This document shows, piece by piece, positions 17,716 through 27,965 of a DNA stretch of 64,000 bases (its first letter is position 1; each line of letters begins with the position of its first letter). Location of the stretch: NCBI RefSeq assembly GCF_040412085.2, contig NZ_CP115920.1:3410001-3474000 (forward strand). The letters run 5' to 3'. Source of the stretch: Vibrio sp. CB1-14. GTDB lineage: Bacteria > Pseudomonadota > Gammaproteobacteria > Enterobacterales > Vibrionaceae. The notes under the pieces were generated by a model. It ran no database searches. It saw only the letters and a program-made list of their open reading frames with translations, and was not told where the DNA came from. The position numbers were made by a program, and so were the translations under genes.

Positions 17716-18390
17716 CTAAATCCAGCCTCTTTCGGCAAACGAGACCACTTCCCCATCACCAACCACAAAATGGTCGAGCACACGAATATCCACTAGTCCA
17801 AGTGCATCGCTCAATCTTCTGGTGATCCTTCTGTCGGCCTGACTCGGCTCAGCAATCCCCGATGGGTGGTTATGCGCCAGTATTAGCGCCGCCGCGTTAT
17901 GCTCTAATGCACGCTTAACGACTTCTCTGGGATATACAGAGGCCGCATCTATGGTGCCTTCAAACATCACTTCATCGGCAATCACTCGATTTTGGTTATC
18001 CAAAAACAGTATATAGAAGGCTTCTCGCTGGCGATCGCGCAGTATCGACATCAAATAGTATTTGGTGTGTTCCGGACTATTTAAGCTGTCTCCACGCTGC
18101 AAAGTTTCCGATAGATAGCGCTGACTCATTTCCAGTACCGCTTGAAGCTGCACATACTTGGCGACACCAAGCCCCTTGTGTCGGCAGAACTCGTCATTGG
18201 TGGCAGAAAACAGTGCCCGCAATGAACCAAAATCGGCAAGCAAATCGTCCGCAAGCTGAATCACATTCTTGCCTTTTATCCCGGTTCGTAAAAATATCGC
18301 CAATAACTCAGCATCGGAAAGCGCGTGGCTACCGCGGCTAAGTAACTTTTCTCGCGGCATCGAGTCTTTGGGGAGCTGATGTAATGTCAT
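17716..18390 (-). CDS. radC: RadC-family JAMM/MPN protein
   Basis: 224-residue protein of the RadC (YicR) family. Despite its name, its repair role is unproven. The N-terminal helix-hairpin-helix region (about 1-90) is followed by an MPN+ metalloprotease-like domain with Glu in FEGTID, the metal motif HNHPSG (His, His) and Asp in PSQADRR, so the metal site looks intact. The stop codon lies in the loop of a small hairpin (17710-17731). Divergent from coaBC, as in E. coli. Confidence 0.92.
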   Translation of the reverse strand: MTLHQLPKDSMPREKLLSRGSHALSDAELLAIFLRTGIKGKNVIQLADDLLADFGSLRALFSATNDEFCRHKGLGVAKYVQLQAVLEMSQRYLSETLQRGDSLNSPEHTKYYLMSILRDRQREAFYILFLDNQNRVIADEVMFEGTIDAASVYPREVVKRALEHNAAALILAHNHPSGIAEPSQADRRITRRLSDALGLVDIRVLDHFVVGDGEVVSFAERGWI

Positions 18391-18649
18391 AAGCCTATGT
18401 ATATTCGTGTGGATAGTGTCATAACTATATAGAGGGAAAATTAAACCTTAGGGAAGTTATGACGCATAACATCAAAAGCTGCAGTGAACAGGTGACACAC
18501 TGCGAGCCTAGAGGTGGCTTTGTGTAACTGTTCAGTTTATTAGTGAGGGCTCATTGCAAAGGTGGAAAAAGCTTGTGCCAGTGGTACGACAGTAGCGGCG
18601 GAGCAAGGCTTTTGCTATCTTAGCCGCAGAAAATTGTAAGGAGCAAGCT

Positions 18650-19858
18650 ATGCAAACTTTAGCGGGTAAGAAAATACTGCTTGGTATTAGCGGTGGCATC
18701 GCCGCCTATAAATGTGCCGAACTAACCAGACGCCTAATTGAACGTGGTGCCGAAGTTCAAGTCGTGATGACCAAAGCGGCAAAAGAGTTTATCACACCAC
18801 TAACGATGCAAGCTGTTTCGGGAAGACCGGTATCTGATAGCTTGCTCGACCCTGCCGCTGAAGCCTCGATGGGACATATAGAACTAGCAAAATGGGCAGA
18901 CTTAGTCCTGCTTGCTCCTGCTACTGCCGATCTCATCGGTCGCATGGCTGCCGGAATGGGCAACGACTTACTGACTACGTTAGTGCTCGCCACAGACGCC
19001 CCAATTGCCGTTTCGCCTGCGATGAATCAGCAGATGTATCGCAATGTCGCTACCCAAGAGAACATCTCGACGCTTTCCCGTCGTGGCATGATGATTTGGG
19101 GGCCAGCCGCCGGTGAACAGGCTTGTGGTGATATCGGCCCTGGCCGTATGCTAGAGCCGATGCAACTGGTTGAGCGCTGTGAGCAGTTCTTTGGTCCAAA
19201 ACCCTTAGTGGGAAAATCGGTAGTGATTACCGCAGGTCCAACGCGTGAAGCGATTGACCCTGTGCGCTATATCTCCAACCACAGCTCTGGAAAAATGGGC
19301 TTCGCTCTTGCCGAAGCGGCCAGTCAAATGGGGGCTGATGTCACACTGATTGCCGGCCCTGTTGCGCTTACTACGCCAGTTGGCGTTAAACGTGTCAATG
19401 TGACCAGTGCACAAGAGATGCATCAGGCAGCATTAGACGCGGCAATCTCACACGATATCTTTATTGGCTGTGCAGCGGTCGCAGACTATCGTCCAACCGA
19501 TGTCGCGACGCAAAAAATCAAAAAGACCGCGGACAACGATGATATGCAGATAGTGATGGTTAAAAACCCAGACATTATCGCTGATGTCGCTTCGCTAAGC
19601 ACATCTCGTCCATTTACTGTTGGCTTTGCGGCAGAAACGCAAGATGTGGAAACTTACGCACTGGATAAGCTATCTCGTAAGAATCTGGACATGATTTGTG
19701 CAAATGATGTCTCTGTTGCAAGTCAAGGCTTTAACAGCGATTCAAATGCGATTACCGTGTACTGGCAAGACGGACAGCAAGCACTTGGTAGTGCAAAGAA
19801 AACCGAGTTAGGCCGCGCCATTCTCGAGTGCATCAGCGCCAAGCTCAATAACGTATAG
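18650..19858 (+). CDS. coaBC: Bifunctional phosphopantothenoylcysteine decarboxylase/synthetase
   Basis: Two-step coenzyme A biosynthesis enzyme. 402 residues: N-terminal flavoprotein decarboxylase CoaC (about 1-190, opening [16 protein letters not shown], with the catalytic-type [12 protein letters not shown]is and PAMNQQMY) and C-terminal synthetase CoaB (about 191-402, beginning [24 protein letters not shown], with KNPDII). A GGAG ribosome-binding site precedes the ATG. In E. coli the next gene is dut; here a 229-base gap without a coding sequence leads directly to slmA. Confidence 0.96.
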   Translation: MQTLAGKKILLGISGGIAAYKCAELTRRLIERGAEVQVVMTKAAKEFITPLTMQAVSGRPVSDSLLDPAAEASMGHIELAKWADLVLLAPATADLIGRMAAGMGNDLLTTLVLATDAPIAVSPAMNQQMYRNVATQENISTLSRRGMMIWGPAAGEQACGDIGPGRMLEPMQLVERCEQFFGPKPLVGKSVVITAGPTREAIDPVRYISNHSSGKMGFALAEAASQMGADVTLIAGPVALTTPVGVKRVNVTSAQEMHQAALDAAISHDIFIGCAAVADYRPTDVATQKIKKTADNDDMQIVMVKNPDIIADVASLSTSRPFTVGFAAETQDVETYALDKLSRKNLDMICANDVSVASQGFNSDSNAITVYWQDGQQALGSAKKTELGRAILECISAKLNNV

Positions 19859-20087
19859 TTCACTACCGCATAACCAGCTAACGCTAAGCAAGTAAAGGCC
19901 GCGTGGTGCGAACGCTGCGCCGCCTCACTCCCTCTGCTCGCCCACCTTGCGAGATAGATTGTTACACACTTCAACCATTTAGCACGTTGAACTGTGTGGA
20001 TAAAACGCGCTTAGGTACACTAACAGATTCACCTATGGGCGTTATCGTGCTGATTTCGGCATGCAGTAATCAAAAGGAATAGGATTT

Positions 20088-20678
20088 ATGTCCGCTACGA
20101 GAAAGTCGAACCGAAAAGAGGAGATCCTTCAGGCTCTTGCTCAGATGCTAGAGTCCAATGAAGGAACCTCTCGCATCACGACCGCAAAACTTGCCAAGCA
20201 AGTGGGTGTGTCTGAAGCGGCACTCTATCGTCATTTTCCAAGCAAAGCGCGTATGTTTGAAGGACTGATTGAGTTCATAGAAGAGTCGCTCATGTCTCGC
20301 ATCAACCGCATCTTAGATGAAGAAAAAGACACCCTGACTCGCATTCGTCTAGTGTTGCAATTGATTTTGGCGTTTTCTGAGCGCAATCCAGGTTTGAGTC
20401 GCATTCTCTCTGGTCATGCTCTAATGTTTGAGAATGAACGATTACGTGACCGAATTAATCAGCTGTATGAAAGAATAGAGACATCTCTGCGTCAAATTTT
20501 GCGCGAGCGCAAAATTCGTGAAGGCAAAAGCTTTCCTGTAGATGAGAAGATCCTCGCCGCACAACTACTCGGTCAAGTAGAAGGCAGTTTGAACCGCTTT
20601 GTTCGTTCTGATTTTAAATACACCCCTACGTCCACCTTTGACGAGTACTGGGCGCTGCTAAAACTACAACTGCAATAA
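20088..20678 (+). CDS. slmA: Nucleoid occlusion factor SlmA
   Basis: TetR-fold DNA-binding protein that blocks FtsZ assembly over the nucleoid when bound to SBS sites. 196 residues with N-terminal helix-turn-helix ([24 protein letters not shown]) and the family-typical [13 protein letters not shown] and [20 protein letters not shown] segments. AGGAATAGG lies upstream. The lipid A acyltransferase gene starts 5 bases after its stop, so the three genes 20088-22594 probably form one operon. Confidence 0.94.
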   Translation: MSATRKSNRKEEILQALAQMLESNEGTSRITTAKLAKQVGVSEAALYRHFPSKARMFEGLIEFIEESLMSRINRILDEEKDTLTRIRLVLQLILAFSERNPGLSRILSGHALMFENERLRDRINQLYERIETSLRQILRERKIREGKSFPVDEKILAAQLLGQVEGSLNRFVRSDFKYTPTSTFDEYWALLKLQLQ

Positions 20679-20683
20679 CGCTA

Positions 20684-21625
20684 ATGAAAACTGACAAAAA
20701 ACCGGACTTCAGCTTATCACTGCTACATCCCAAACACTGGGGCGTGTGGGTAGGCTTCGGCCTGTTGGCGTTGATCGTCAACTTATTGCCATACGCACTG
20801 CTGTATAAACTCGGTCGTGGCCTTGGCAAATTCGCCATGCGCTTTGGCGGCAAACGCGCTCAAATCGCGCGTCGTAACCTAGAGTTGGCCTTTCCAGAAA
20901 AAAGCCAACAAGAGATCGACGCCTTTGTGGAAGAGAACTTTAAGAACTCAGGCATGGCGCTGATCGAAACAGGTATTACTTGGTTTTGGCCAACCTGGCG
21001 CTTTAAGCGCATTCTAGTAGAAAAAGACATCAGCGCGCTTAAGCAGCACGAAGCCAATAACAAAGGCGTACTACTGTGCTGCGTGCATGCACTTAACCTT
21101 GAGATTACCGCACGCGCTTTTGCTGTGCTGGGGCTCCCAGGATACGGCGCCTATCGTCCACACAGCAATCCTGCTTACGAGTTCATCCAGTACCGTGGTC
21201 GTACTCGCAACGGCAACAAACTGATTTATCGTACCGATTTAAAATCGATGATCCGCGTCATGCGCCAAGGTCACCGTTTGTTCTATCTTCCGGATCAAGA
21301 TTATGGCCACAATAAGTCTGTGTTCGTGCCTTTCTTTGCCGTAGAAGAAGCCTGCACCACTACGGGCACCAGTATTCTGGCTTACACCAGTAAGTGCGCG
21401 ATCGTTCCGGGCTCTGGTTTTAGAAATGCCGATGGTAAATATGAGATCATGGCTGACATCTCCATTGAAGATGAATATCCAAAGAAAGACGAAGTCGCCG
21501 CAGCCGCACTAATGAATCACTACGTAGAAAAAATCATTTTGCGCGCGCCAGAACAGTGGCTTTGGATGCACAAGCGATTCAAGTCGGTTCCTGACGAAAC
21601 CAAAACTAACTCTCGCTATCTGTAA
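20684..21625 (+). CDS. lpxL: Lipid A biosynthesis lauroyl-type acyltransferase (LpxL family)
   Basis: Inner-membrane late acyltransferase adding a secondary acyl chain to Kdo2-lipid IVA. 313 residues with an N-terminal membrane anchor (about 20-45) and the HX4E catalytic motif at His135/Glu140 (VHALNLE). It is one of two tandem family members here; assignment to the first (LpxL) step is by overall resemblance and order and was not tested. The acyl chain used cannot be read from sequence. Confidence 0.85.
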   Translation: MKTDKKPDFSLSLLHPKHWGVWVGFGLLALIVNLLPYALLYKLGRGLGKFAMRFGGKRAQIARRNLELAFPEKSQQEIDAFVEENFKNSGMALIETGITWFWPTWRFKRILVEKDISALKQHEANNKGVLLCCVHALNLEITARAFAVLGLPGYGAYRPHSNPAYEFIQYRGRTRNGNKLIYRTDLKSMIRVMRQGHRLFYLPDQDYGHNKSVFVPFFAVEEACTTTGTSILAYTSKCAIVPGSGFRNADGKYEIMADISIEDEYPKKDEVAAAALMNHYVEKIILRAPEQWLWMHKRFKSVPDETKTNSRYL

Positions 21626-21637
21626 CGAGTAGGCATT

Positions 21638-22594
21638 ATGAGCAATCAAGAACATATCGATAAAAACCTCTATGATCCTCGTTTCCAGTGGGCATTTTTA
21701 CACCCCAAACACTGGGGCACTTGGCTTGGCATCCTACTGGCGGTATTCCTAGCCTTTGTTCCCGCTAAGCCTCGCGATCGTTTTGCGCGCTATATTTCCG
21801 GGATCATTGTCGGTAAAAATGGTCGCGTCGTCAGACGTACCCGCCTCAACCTTGAAAAATGCTTTCCGGAGAAGTCAGAGCAAGAGATCCAACACATTGT
21901 TGAAGAGACCTTTGCCAAGGCAGGCCAATACCTACTGGGCTACTCTGAGTTTTTGGTACGCTCAACCAAGCACAACCAAAATCGCGGTGTGATGATTGGT
22001 GAAGAGAACCTGATGCCGCTACTGGATGCTGGAGAGAACGTGATCATCTTGGCGCCGCACGCATGGGCTGTGGACTACCCTGCGGTCATGTTAGCAGCTC
22101 AAGGCCACAAAGTGGCAACCATCATGAAACCGCAAAACAACCCAATCGGTGACTGGCTGATGCACGTCCAGCGTATGCAGTATGGTGGACGCATCTTTGC
22201 CCGTAGCGCCGGCGTGAAGCCGTTTGTTCGCTCTATCAAGGATGGTTACATCGGTTACTGGCTGCCGGATGAAGATCACGGCCCACAAAACTCTGTGTTT
22301 GTGCCCTTTTTTGCTGCAGAAAAGGCGACTCTAAAAGGGTTTGGTAAAATGTCTCGCCTATCTCGAGCCAAAGTCGTGCCAGTACTGCCCGCCTACAATG
22401 ATCAAACCAGCAAATACGAAGTGCATATTCTGCCAGCTATCGACAACTTCCCGACGGGAGATGAAGAGCAAGACGCACGCGCGATGAACGCCGCAATTGA
22501 AGCGCTGTTACGTGACAAGCCTGAGCAGTACATGTGGAACTTATATCTACTTGAAACTCAGCGCGATGGTAAACGTATTTACGACAACATCTAG
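21638..22594 (+). CDS. lpxM: Lipid A secondary acyltransferase (LpxM/LpxN type)
   Basis: 318-residue paralogue of the preceding gene, starting 12 bases after it. N-terminal membrane segment (about 28-45) and HX4D motif at His141/Asp146 (PHAWAVD), the form found in LpxM-type enzymes. In Vibrio cholerae the equivalent tandem gene encodes LpxN, which transfers a 3-hydroxylaurate that is later glycine-modified and gives polymyxin resistance. Whether this enzyme uses a hydroxylated chain is inference from context. Confidence 0.8.
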   Translation: MSNQEHIDKNLYDPRFQWAFLHPKHWGTWLGILLAVFLAFVPAKPRDRFARYISGIIVGKNGRVVRRTRLNLEKCFPEKSEQEIQHIVEETFAKAGQYLLGYSEFLVRSTKHNQNRGVMIGEENLMPLLDAGENVIILAPHAWAVDYPAVMLAAQGHKVATIMKPQNNPIGDWLMHVQRMQYGGRIFARSAGVKPFVRSIKDGYIGYWLPDEDHGPQNSVFVPFFAAEKATLKGFGKMSRLSRAKVVPVLPAYNDQTSKYEVHILPAIDNFPTGDEEQDARAMNAAIEALLRDKPEQYMWNLYLLETQRDGKRIYDNI

Positions 22595-22645
22595 CCTGAG
22601 CTAAGTATTATCGCTCACCTCCCAAAGAGGCGGATAACAACCACT

Positions 22646-22677
22646 AAAAAAGCGCTTGCCGAGGCAAGCGCTTTTTT
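22646..22677. terminator. Bidirectional terminator between lpxM and mutM
   Basis: 15-bp stem (AAAAAAGCGCTTGCC and its complement) with a tiny loop between convergent genes, with T-runs on both strands. Confidence 0.92.
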
Positions 22678-22699
22678 GTTCATCCATTAGTTAACATCA

Positions 22700-23509
22700 C
22701 TACTTCTGGCAAACATCGCAAAAGAAGGTGTTTCGCTGACCTATCTTCATCTCTTTGATTGGCTCACCGCAGCTATGGCAAGGTTGTTTCGCTCGCCCAT
22801 ACACGTGCAGCTCCTGGGCAAAGTAGCCAGGCTTACCATCCGTTTGCGAAAAGTCTTTAAGCGTGGTTCCACCTTGAGTGATCGCTTGTGCTAGCACCTG
22901 CTTGATTTCCGTCACCAGCGTTTGCCACTGACCAAGCGTCACTTTATAAGTTGGTGTCGTTGGAAGAATGCCAGCGCTAAATAGCGACTCACAAGCGTAG
23001 ATGTTCCCCACCCCGACAACATTAGCGTTATTCATAATGAAGGTTTTAATCGCGACCCGTTTGTTATTGGCGCGAGAGAGCATCCAATCGGCATTAAACT
23101 CGTCCGTAAGAGGTTCTGGACCACAGTTGTCCAAAAGCTCATGAGACTCTCCCGGAGCACACCACAACCAAGCCCCAAAGCGGCGTGGGTCGTTGTAGCG
23201 CATGACCTTACCGTTGCTAAGCACTAAGTCAACGTGGTCATGCTTTTCAGCCGGGGGTGGGTTTTCCAGTACTCGTAGACTGCCCGACATCCCCAAGTGG
23301 ACGATGGCGGTGCCTTTTGGCGTGTCGAGTAGCAGATACTTAGCCCGCCTGCGAATCGCCGTGATGGGCTGACCATGTAAACCGTGGATCTCTTCAGGGA
23401 TCCACCAGCGCAGCTGACGCTGACGCACCACGATTTCTTGAATGGTTTGTTCTAATAGATGCGGGCTAATCCCGAGGCGAGAAACTTCTACTTCTGGCAA
23501 TTCTGGCAT
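22700..23509 (-). CDS. mutM: Formamidopyrimidine-DNA glycosylase (Fpg)
   Basis: Base-excision repair enzyme removing 8-oxoguanine and ring-opened purines, with AP-lyase activity. 269 residues; the N-terminal Pro-Glu ([11 protein letters not shown]) holds the catalytic Pro2/Glu3, the helix-two-turn-helix contains [15 protein letters not shown], and the C-terminus is a CxxC...CxxC zinc finger (CHSCGEPIK...FFCDVC). It is away from rpmBG, unlike in E. coli. Confidence 0.97.
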   Translation of the reverse strand: MPELPEVEVSRLGISPHLLEQTIQEIVVRQRQLRWWIPEEIHGLHGQPITAIRRRAKYLLLDTPKGTAIVHLGMSGSLRVLENPPPAEKHDHVDLVLSNGKVMRYNDPRRFGAWLWCAPGESHELLDNCGPEPLTDEFNADWMLSRANNKRVAIKTFIMNNANVVGVGNIYACESLFSAGILPTTPTYKVTLGQWQTLVTEIKQVLAQAITQGGTTLKDFSQTDGKPGYFAQELHVYGRAKQPCHSCGEPIKEMKIGQRNTFFCDVCQK

Positions 23510-23560
23510 GATGTCTACGCTTAACTGGTCATGGACTGAGTGAACAAGAAATGGATGCGT

Positions 23561-24058
23561 TTATCTCGCATCCTGTGGCAGTAATTCACTGCCTTCAAAG
23601 CTTACCGCTACCCATAAGCCATTGTAGGTGTTGAGCAGCCAAAACTGATCCAACGGGTAAGCGGTAATGCGCTGCGGCTCTTCAACTTCTTGATACCAAA
23701 CCTCGATTGTCATCGGATGCTCAAACGCAGGTTTGAGTTTCTGATACGTTTCGTCGTCAACTGGCGTGCCCTGCATCGCTTTCCAGCGCAATACCACGCT
23801 TTCAGCATCTTGATTCCACTTCTTAGGAATCGCGCGCCAGTTATCGCCTTGCTGATAAAATTGGATCCCAGCGTAGTTGATTTCTATTGGCTCAGCACTT
23901 GGGTCAAGCACCAAGCCTTCACTCGCCTGCGCTGCTGGCTCCAGCAAATATTGCTTTATCAGAGTCGGTGCGGCCATCATCAGCATAAAAAAAGCGATGC
24001 CGATAATAAGCACGTTGTTCCAACTGCGCCTCGAAAGCTTGATGCGGTTGAATATCAT
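23561..24058 (-). CDS. Membrane-anchored protein of unknown function
   Basis: 165 residues, not recognised. A basic N-terminus and one hydrophobic segment (about residues 16-35, NVLIIGIAFFMLMMAAP) suggest a signal anchor with the rest in the periplasm. The body is rich in Trp, Tyr and Gln, with a final segment DQFWLLNTYNGLWVAVSFEGSELLPQ. Its ATG overlaps the fxsA stop codon by one base (TAATG), so the two are translationally coupled and may act together. Confidence 0.6.
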   Translation of the reverse strand: MIFNRIKLSRRSWNNVLIIGIAFFMLMMAAPTLIKQYLLEPAAQASEGLVLDPSAEPIEINYAGIQFYQQGDNWRAIPKKWNQDAESVVLRWKAMQGTPVDDETYQKLKPAFEHPMTIEVWYQEVEEPQRITAYPLDQFWLLNTYNGLWVAVSFEGSELLPQDAR

Positions 24059-24567
24059 TAGTTCAGCTTGTTACGGTCATCATCGTCTTTACGTTCATAC
24101 TCACCTTCAAAGGTGTTGCCATCGCGCTGATGGTCGCGATGGGAATCAAACGGCCCTTGCTGGAAGTCACCTTGATGAAAACCGCCTTGATGGAATCCTC
24201 CAGAAACGCTCTTCACCACCACTTTACTCATAAGATATTTAGCAATAGCCGCACGGGGTGCTGGCAGCAGTACCAACATACCCATCGCATCAGTCATAAA
24301 GCCCGGAGTGAGAAGTAGTACACCAGAAACCGCCAACATAACGCCTTCAACAATTTGTTGCGCTGGCATTTCACCTTGCTGCAGCTTCGACTGTACTGAC
24401 ATTAGGGTTTGCAGGCCTTGGCTACGCACCAGCGAGGCACCCACCACCGCCGTCAATAGCACTAAGCCAATAGTAGGCCATAAGCCCAAAAAGCCGCCGA
24501 CTTGGATAAATAGCCCAATCTCAATGATTGGAACAAAAATAAATAGCAATAACAGTATCGGAAACAC
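24058..24567 (-). CDS. fxsA: FxsA-family membrane protein
   Basis: 169-residue inner-membrane protein of the FxsA family. E. coli FxsA relieves F-plasmid exclusion of phage T7 when overproduced; the cellular role is unknown. The family core is residues 1-125: three hydrophobic stretches with FVPIIEIGLFIQVG, GASLVRSQG and LLLTPGFMTDAMG. The C-terminal tail is a low-complexity stretch with three near-tandem GGFHQ/GDFQQ units followed by charged residues. Upstream partner of the unknown membrane gene. Confidence 0.85.
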   Translation of the reverse strand: MFPILLLLFIFVPIIEIGLFIQVGGFLGLWPTIGLVLLTAVVGASLVRSQGLQTLMSVQSKLQQGEMPAQQIVEGVMLAVSGVLLLTPGFMTDAMGMLVLLPAPRAAIAKYLMSKVVVKSVSGGFHQGGFHQGDFQQGPFDSHRDHQRDGNTFEGEYERKDDDDRNKLN

Positions 24568-24919
24568 ACGCTCCTCCTTGGTTTGCTGTCAGTTTACGCC
24601 TACCCTTTACTAAACCACAAATAAATTACTCGGATTCAACCGCTAAGCGCACAAAATGAGTTTTTCAAAATATAAATCGACTCAGTTAATGATGCGAATT
24701 TTATGAGGGAAATCTCATCTCACGAGGACTTTGCTGGCCTTTGCAATAATTAAGTGAAAAAGGTGATCTGGCTACTATTTTTATGTGCCACTTTGAGTAA
24801 TATGTACCCCATAAGTCAGGACGTAATAACTAGCCAATTATTCTGGCGAATGGATTCTTAAAACAGATTTGGCAAAATAACTGTAATTAACGCAGAATTA
24901 TTCTCTAAGGATCCAAAAT
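24568..24919. other. Divergent fxsA/aspA intergenic region
   Basis: 352 AT-rich bases with no coding sequence. A palindrome ATGAG-N6-CTCAT at 24703-24718 has CRP/FNR-like spacing but does not match either consensus well. The aspA ribosome-binding site (AAGGA) lies 7 bases before its ATG. I see no clear -10/-35 pair. Confidence 0.4.
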
Positions 24920-26371
24920 ATGGCGACAACTACTCTTGAGCAAACAGTTGCGACTCAAGCCACTCGTATTGAAGAAGATCTATTAGGCCAACGTCATGTC
25001 CCGGCCGATGCTTACTACGGCATCCACACACTACGCGCTATCGAAAACTTTAATATCTCCAATGTGACCATTTCTGATGTACCCGATTTTGTTCGCGGTA
25101 TGGTCATGACCAAGAAAGCCGCTGCGCTCGCTAACAAAGAGCTTGGCGTGATTCCAAAAGACATCGCTCAATATATTATCCAAGCTTGTGATGTGATCCT
25201 TGAAACAGGCAAGTGCATGGATCAGTTCCCATCAGATGTGTTCCAAGGCGGTGCTGGCACCTCTGTGAACATGAACACCAACGAAGTGATCGCTAACGTG
25301 GCACTTGAACTGATGGGCAAAGAGAAAGGCCAATATGAGTTCATTAACCCAAATGATCACGTTAACAAAAGCCAATCAACAAACTGTGCTTACCCAACGG
25401 GTTTCCGTATCGCAGTCTACAACAGCGTACAAAAGCTAATCGATGCGATTGAATATCTAAAAGGTTCGTTCGAAGCGAAGAGCCAAGAGTTCTCGACTAT
25501 TTTGAAAATGGGTCGTACTCAGCTTCAAGATGCGGTACCAATGACAGTTGGCCAAGAGTTCCACGCCTGGGCGGTAACTCTGAACGAAGAGATTCGTGCC
25601 CTTGAGTACACCTCAAAGCTACTACTAGAAGTGAACATCGGCGCAACAGCAATCGGTACTGGCCTAAACGCAGCTCAAGGCTATCAAGAGCTTGCAGTTA
25701 AGCACCTATCTGAAGTAACAGGCCTTGAATGTGTACCAGCAGAGGATCTTATCGAAGCGACCTCTGACTGTGGCGCGTATGTAATGACTCACGGTGCACT
25801 TAAGCGCCTAGCTGTGAAACTGTCTAAGATTTGTAATGACCTGCGCCTGCTTTCTTCTGGTCCTCGCGCGGGTCTTAACGAGCTCAACCTGCCGGAACTG
25901 CAAGCCGGCTCTTCTATCATGCCAGCGAAAGTGAACCCAGTGGTTCCTGAAGTAGTTAACCAAGTGTGCTTTAAAGTGCTTGGTAACGACAACACAGTAT
26001 CCTTCGCAGCGGAAGGTGGTCAGCTGCAACTGAACGTTATGGAGCCAGTAATTGCGCAAAGCATGTTTGAATCTCTTGAAATTCTGAAAAATGCTTGTAT
26101 CAACCTGCGCGACAAATGCATCGATGGCATTAGCGTTAATAAAGAAGTGTGTGAAAGCTACGTTTACAACTCAATTGGTATCGTTACTTATCTCAACCCT
26201 TACATCGGTCACCATGAAGGCGACATCGTCGGTAAGATCTGTGCTGAGACCGGTAAGAGCGTAAAAGAAGTGGTACTTGAACGCGGCCTTCTATCTGAAG
26301 AAGAGTTAGATGACATTTTCTCAGTAGACAATCTGATGAAACCTCAGTATAAAGCCAAACGCTACGAGTAA
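24920..26371 (+). CDS. aspA: Aspartate ammonia-lyase
   Basis: Converts aspartate to fumarate and ammonia, supplying fumarate for anaerobic respiration or the TCA cycle. 483 residues of the fumarase/aspartase superfamily with the signature [11 protein letters not shown] (about residue 330), [12 protein letters not shown] and GADVG-type N-terminal [14 protein letters not shown]. Followed by a terminator and then dcuA, the aspartate/fumarate exchanger, as in E. coli. Confidence 0.97.
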   Translation: MATTTLEQTVATQATRIEEDLLGQRHVPADAYYGIHTLRAIENFNISNVTISDVPDFVRGMVMTKKAAALANKELGVIPKDIAQYIIQACDVILETGKCMDQFPSDVFQGGAGTSVNMNTNEVIANVALELMGKEKGQYEFINPNDHVNKSQSTNCAYPTGFRIAVYNSVQKLIDAIEYLKGSFEAKSQEFSTILKMGRTQLQDAVPMTVGQEFHAWAVTLNEEIRALEYTSKLLLEVNIGATAIGTGLNAAQGYQELAVKHLSEVTGLECVPAEDLIEATSDCGAYVMTHGALKRLAVKLSKICNDLRLLSSGPRAGLNELNLPELQAGSSIMPAKVNPVVPEVVNQVCFKVLGNDNTVSFAAEGGQLQLNVMEPVIAQSMFESLEILKNACINLRDKCIDGISVNKEVCESYVYNSIGIVTYLNPYIGHHEGDIVGKICAETGKSVKEVVLERGLLSEEELDDIFSVDNLMKPQYKAKRYE

Positions 26372-26378
26372 TGATGCC

Positions 26379-26409
26379 TAAAGGCTCCCCTGTATGGGGG
26401 AGCCTTTTT
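26379..26409 (+). terminator. Terminator or attenuator between aspA and dcuA
   Basis: 10-bp stem AAGGCTCCCC/GGGGAGCCTT with a 6-base loop and T-run. Partial read-through could set a lower dcuA level. Confidence 0.85.
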
Positions 26410-26508
26410 AGTGCCTATTTCTCATTGGTAAAACTTATTCCCTAATATTATCTACAACGTCCGCTTGTCATCATGGTTGATAACGGACAATCGAAACAAG
26501 GATTGACT

Positions 26509-27819
26509 ATGGTTGCTATAGAGCTTGCCGTCGTACTGCTGTTTATTTATTTAGGTGCACGTATTGGCGGTATTGGAATCGGTCTGGCTGGCGGTGCTGG
26601 TGTCATTGCCCTCTCACTGGTACTCGGCGTACCAACAAGCCAAGCTTACATCCCTGTGGATGTGATCTTAATTATTATGTCAGTAATCACTGCGATTGCT
26701 GCGATGCAAGTAGCTGGTGGTATGGACTGGCTGGTGCAAATTGCTGAAGACTTCCTTCGCAAACATCCAGAAAGAATCACCTTTTATGCTCCCATTGTAA
26801 CTTTCTTGATGACGCTTATGGCAGGTACAGGTCACACCGCGTTTTCAACGCTTCCTGTTATCGCTGAAGTTGCAAAAGGCCAAGGGGTGCGACCATCACG
26901 CCCATTGTCGATTGCCGTTGTTGCTTCGCAAATCGCTATCACAGCTTCTCCTATCTCCGCCGCGGTGGTTGCTTTCGCGGCAATGCTAGCGCCAATGGGG
27001 GTCGATTATTTAACGCTACTTGCTGTGTGTATCCCAACCACCTTTATCGCCTGTATGGTCGGCGCCTTTGTCGCTAACTTCATGGGCAGCGAGCTGAAAG
27101 ACGATCCTGTGTACCAAGAGCGTCTAGCTCAAGGCCTTATCAAGCTGAGTACCACTCAAGAGCGCAACATTCTGCCGACAGCAAAAACGGCGACCTATAT
27201 TTTCTTAGGTGCAATTGCATTCGTAGTTTGCTACGCAGCAGCGATCTCTGGCTCTATCGGCCTGATTGAAGATCCTGCGCTTGGCCGTAACGAAGCAATC
27301 ATGACCGTCATGTTGGCAGCAGCGGCAGCGATCACGCTAGTGACCAAGATCGATGCATCTAAAATTCCTTCTGCAGCAACGTTCCGCTCAGGTATGACCG
27401 CTTGTGTCTGCGTACTTGGCGTAGCATGGCTTGGTTCAACGTTTGTGAACGCGCACGTTGACGGCATTAAAGAGCTAGCGGGCGCGCTACTGGAAGACTA
27501 CCCATGGATGCTAGCGATGGTTCTGTTCTTTGCCTCTATGCTGCTTTACTCGCAAGGCGCGACAACCGTTGCTCTAATGCCAGCAGCGCTAGCAATTGGT
27601 GTAGCACCACTGACAGCGGTTGCTTCATTTGCTGCAGTAAGTGCTCTGTTTGTACTGCCAACCTACCCAACCCTGCTTGCTGCGGTTGAAATGGATGACA
27701 CTGGCTCAACACGGATCGGCAATTATGTGTTCAACCACCCATTCTTCATTCCGGGTGTGACCACTATCGCGACAGCCGTTGCGCTTGGTTTTGCATTTGG
27801 CGGCCTACTGATCGGCTAA
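26509..27819 (+). CDS. dcuA: Anaerobic C4-dicarboxylate transporter
   Basis: Inner-membrane exchanger for aspartate, fumarate and succinate, with 10-12 hydrophobic helices. 436 residues from ATG 26509, chosen over an ATG-like start 12 codons upstream because AAGGA sits 7 bases before it and the N-terminus becomes MVAIELAVVLLFIYLGARIGG, as in DcuA. Helices and conserved GTGHTAFSTLPVI and YSQGATTVALMPAALAIG loops are visible. Position after aspA favours DcuA over DcuB. Confidence 0.92.
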   Translation: MVAIELAVVLLFIYLGARIGGIGIGLAGGAGVIALSLVLGVPTSQAYIPVDVILIIMSVITAIAAMQVAGGMDWLVQIAEDFLRKHPERITFYAPIVTFLMTLMAGTGHTAFSTLPVIAEVAKGQGVRPSRPLSIAVVASQIAITASPISAAVVAFAAMLAPMGVDYLTLLAVCIPTTFIACMVGAFVANFMGSELKDDPVYQERLAQGLIKLSTTQERNILPTAKTATYIFLGAIAFVVCYAAAISGSIGLIEDPALGRNEAIMTVMLAAAAAITLVTKIDASKIPSAATFRSGMTACVCVLGVAWLGSTFVNAHVDGIKELAGALLEDYPWMLAMVLFFASMLLYSQGATTVALMPAALAIGVAPLTAVASFAAVSALFVLPTYPTLLAAVEMDDTGSTRIGNYVFNHPFFIPGVTTIATAVALGFAFGGLLIG

Positions 27820-27850
27820 TCGCCAGCAAATGGATTGCAAAAAGAATTGA

Positions 27851-27879
27851 GAGCTGCGTTGTATCGCAGCTCTTTTTTT
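27851..27879 (+). terminator. Terminator after dcuA
   Basis: Stem GAGCTGCG/CGCAGCTC with a 6-base loop, then eight T's. Confidence 0.9.
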
Positions 27880-27965
27880 ATCTTTAATGAAACATTTCTC
27901 GCTATCTTCCTGTCTTAACATCATATAACCTCATTATATTGTTAAACCTTGGTTGCATAGCGTTC

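Noticed and set aside
19859..20087. Possible attC/VCR integron repeat or remnant dut in the coaBC-slmA gap
   Set aside because: The GC-rich stretch lacks paired attC core sites, and no dUTPase motif can be read in any frame.
24703..24718. CRP or FNR site upstream of aspA
   Set aside because: ATGAG-N6-CTCAT has suitable spacing but differs from both consensus half-sites at key bases.
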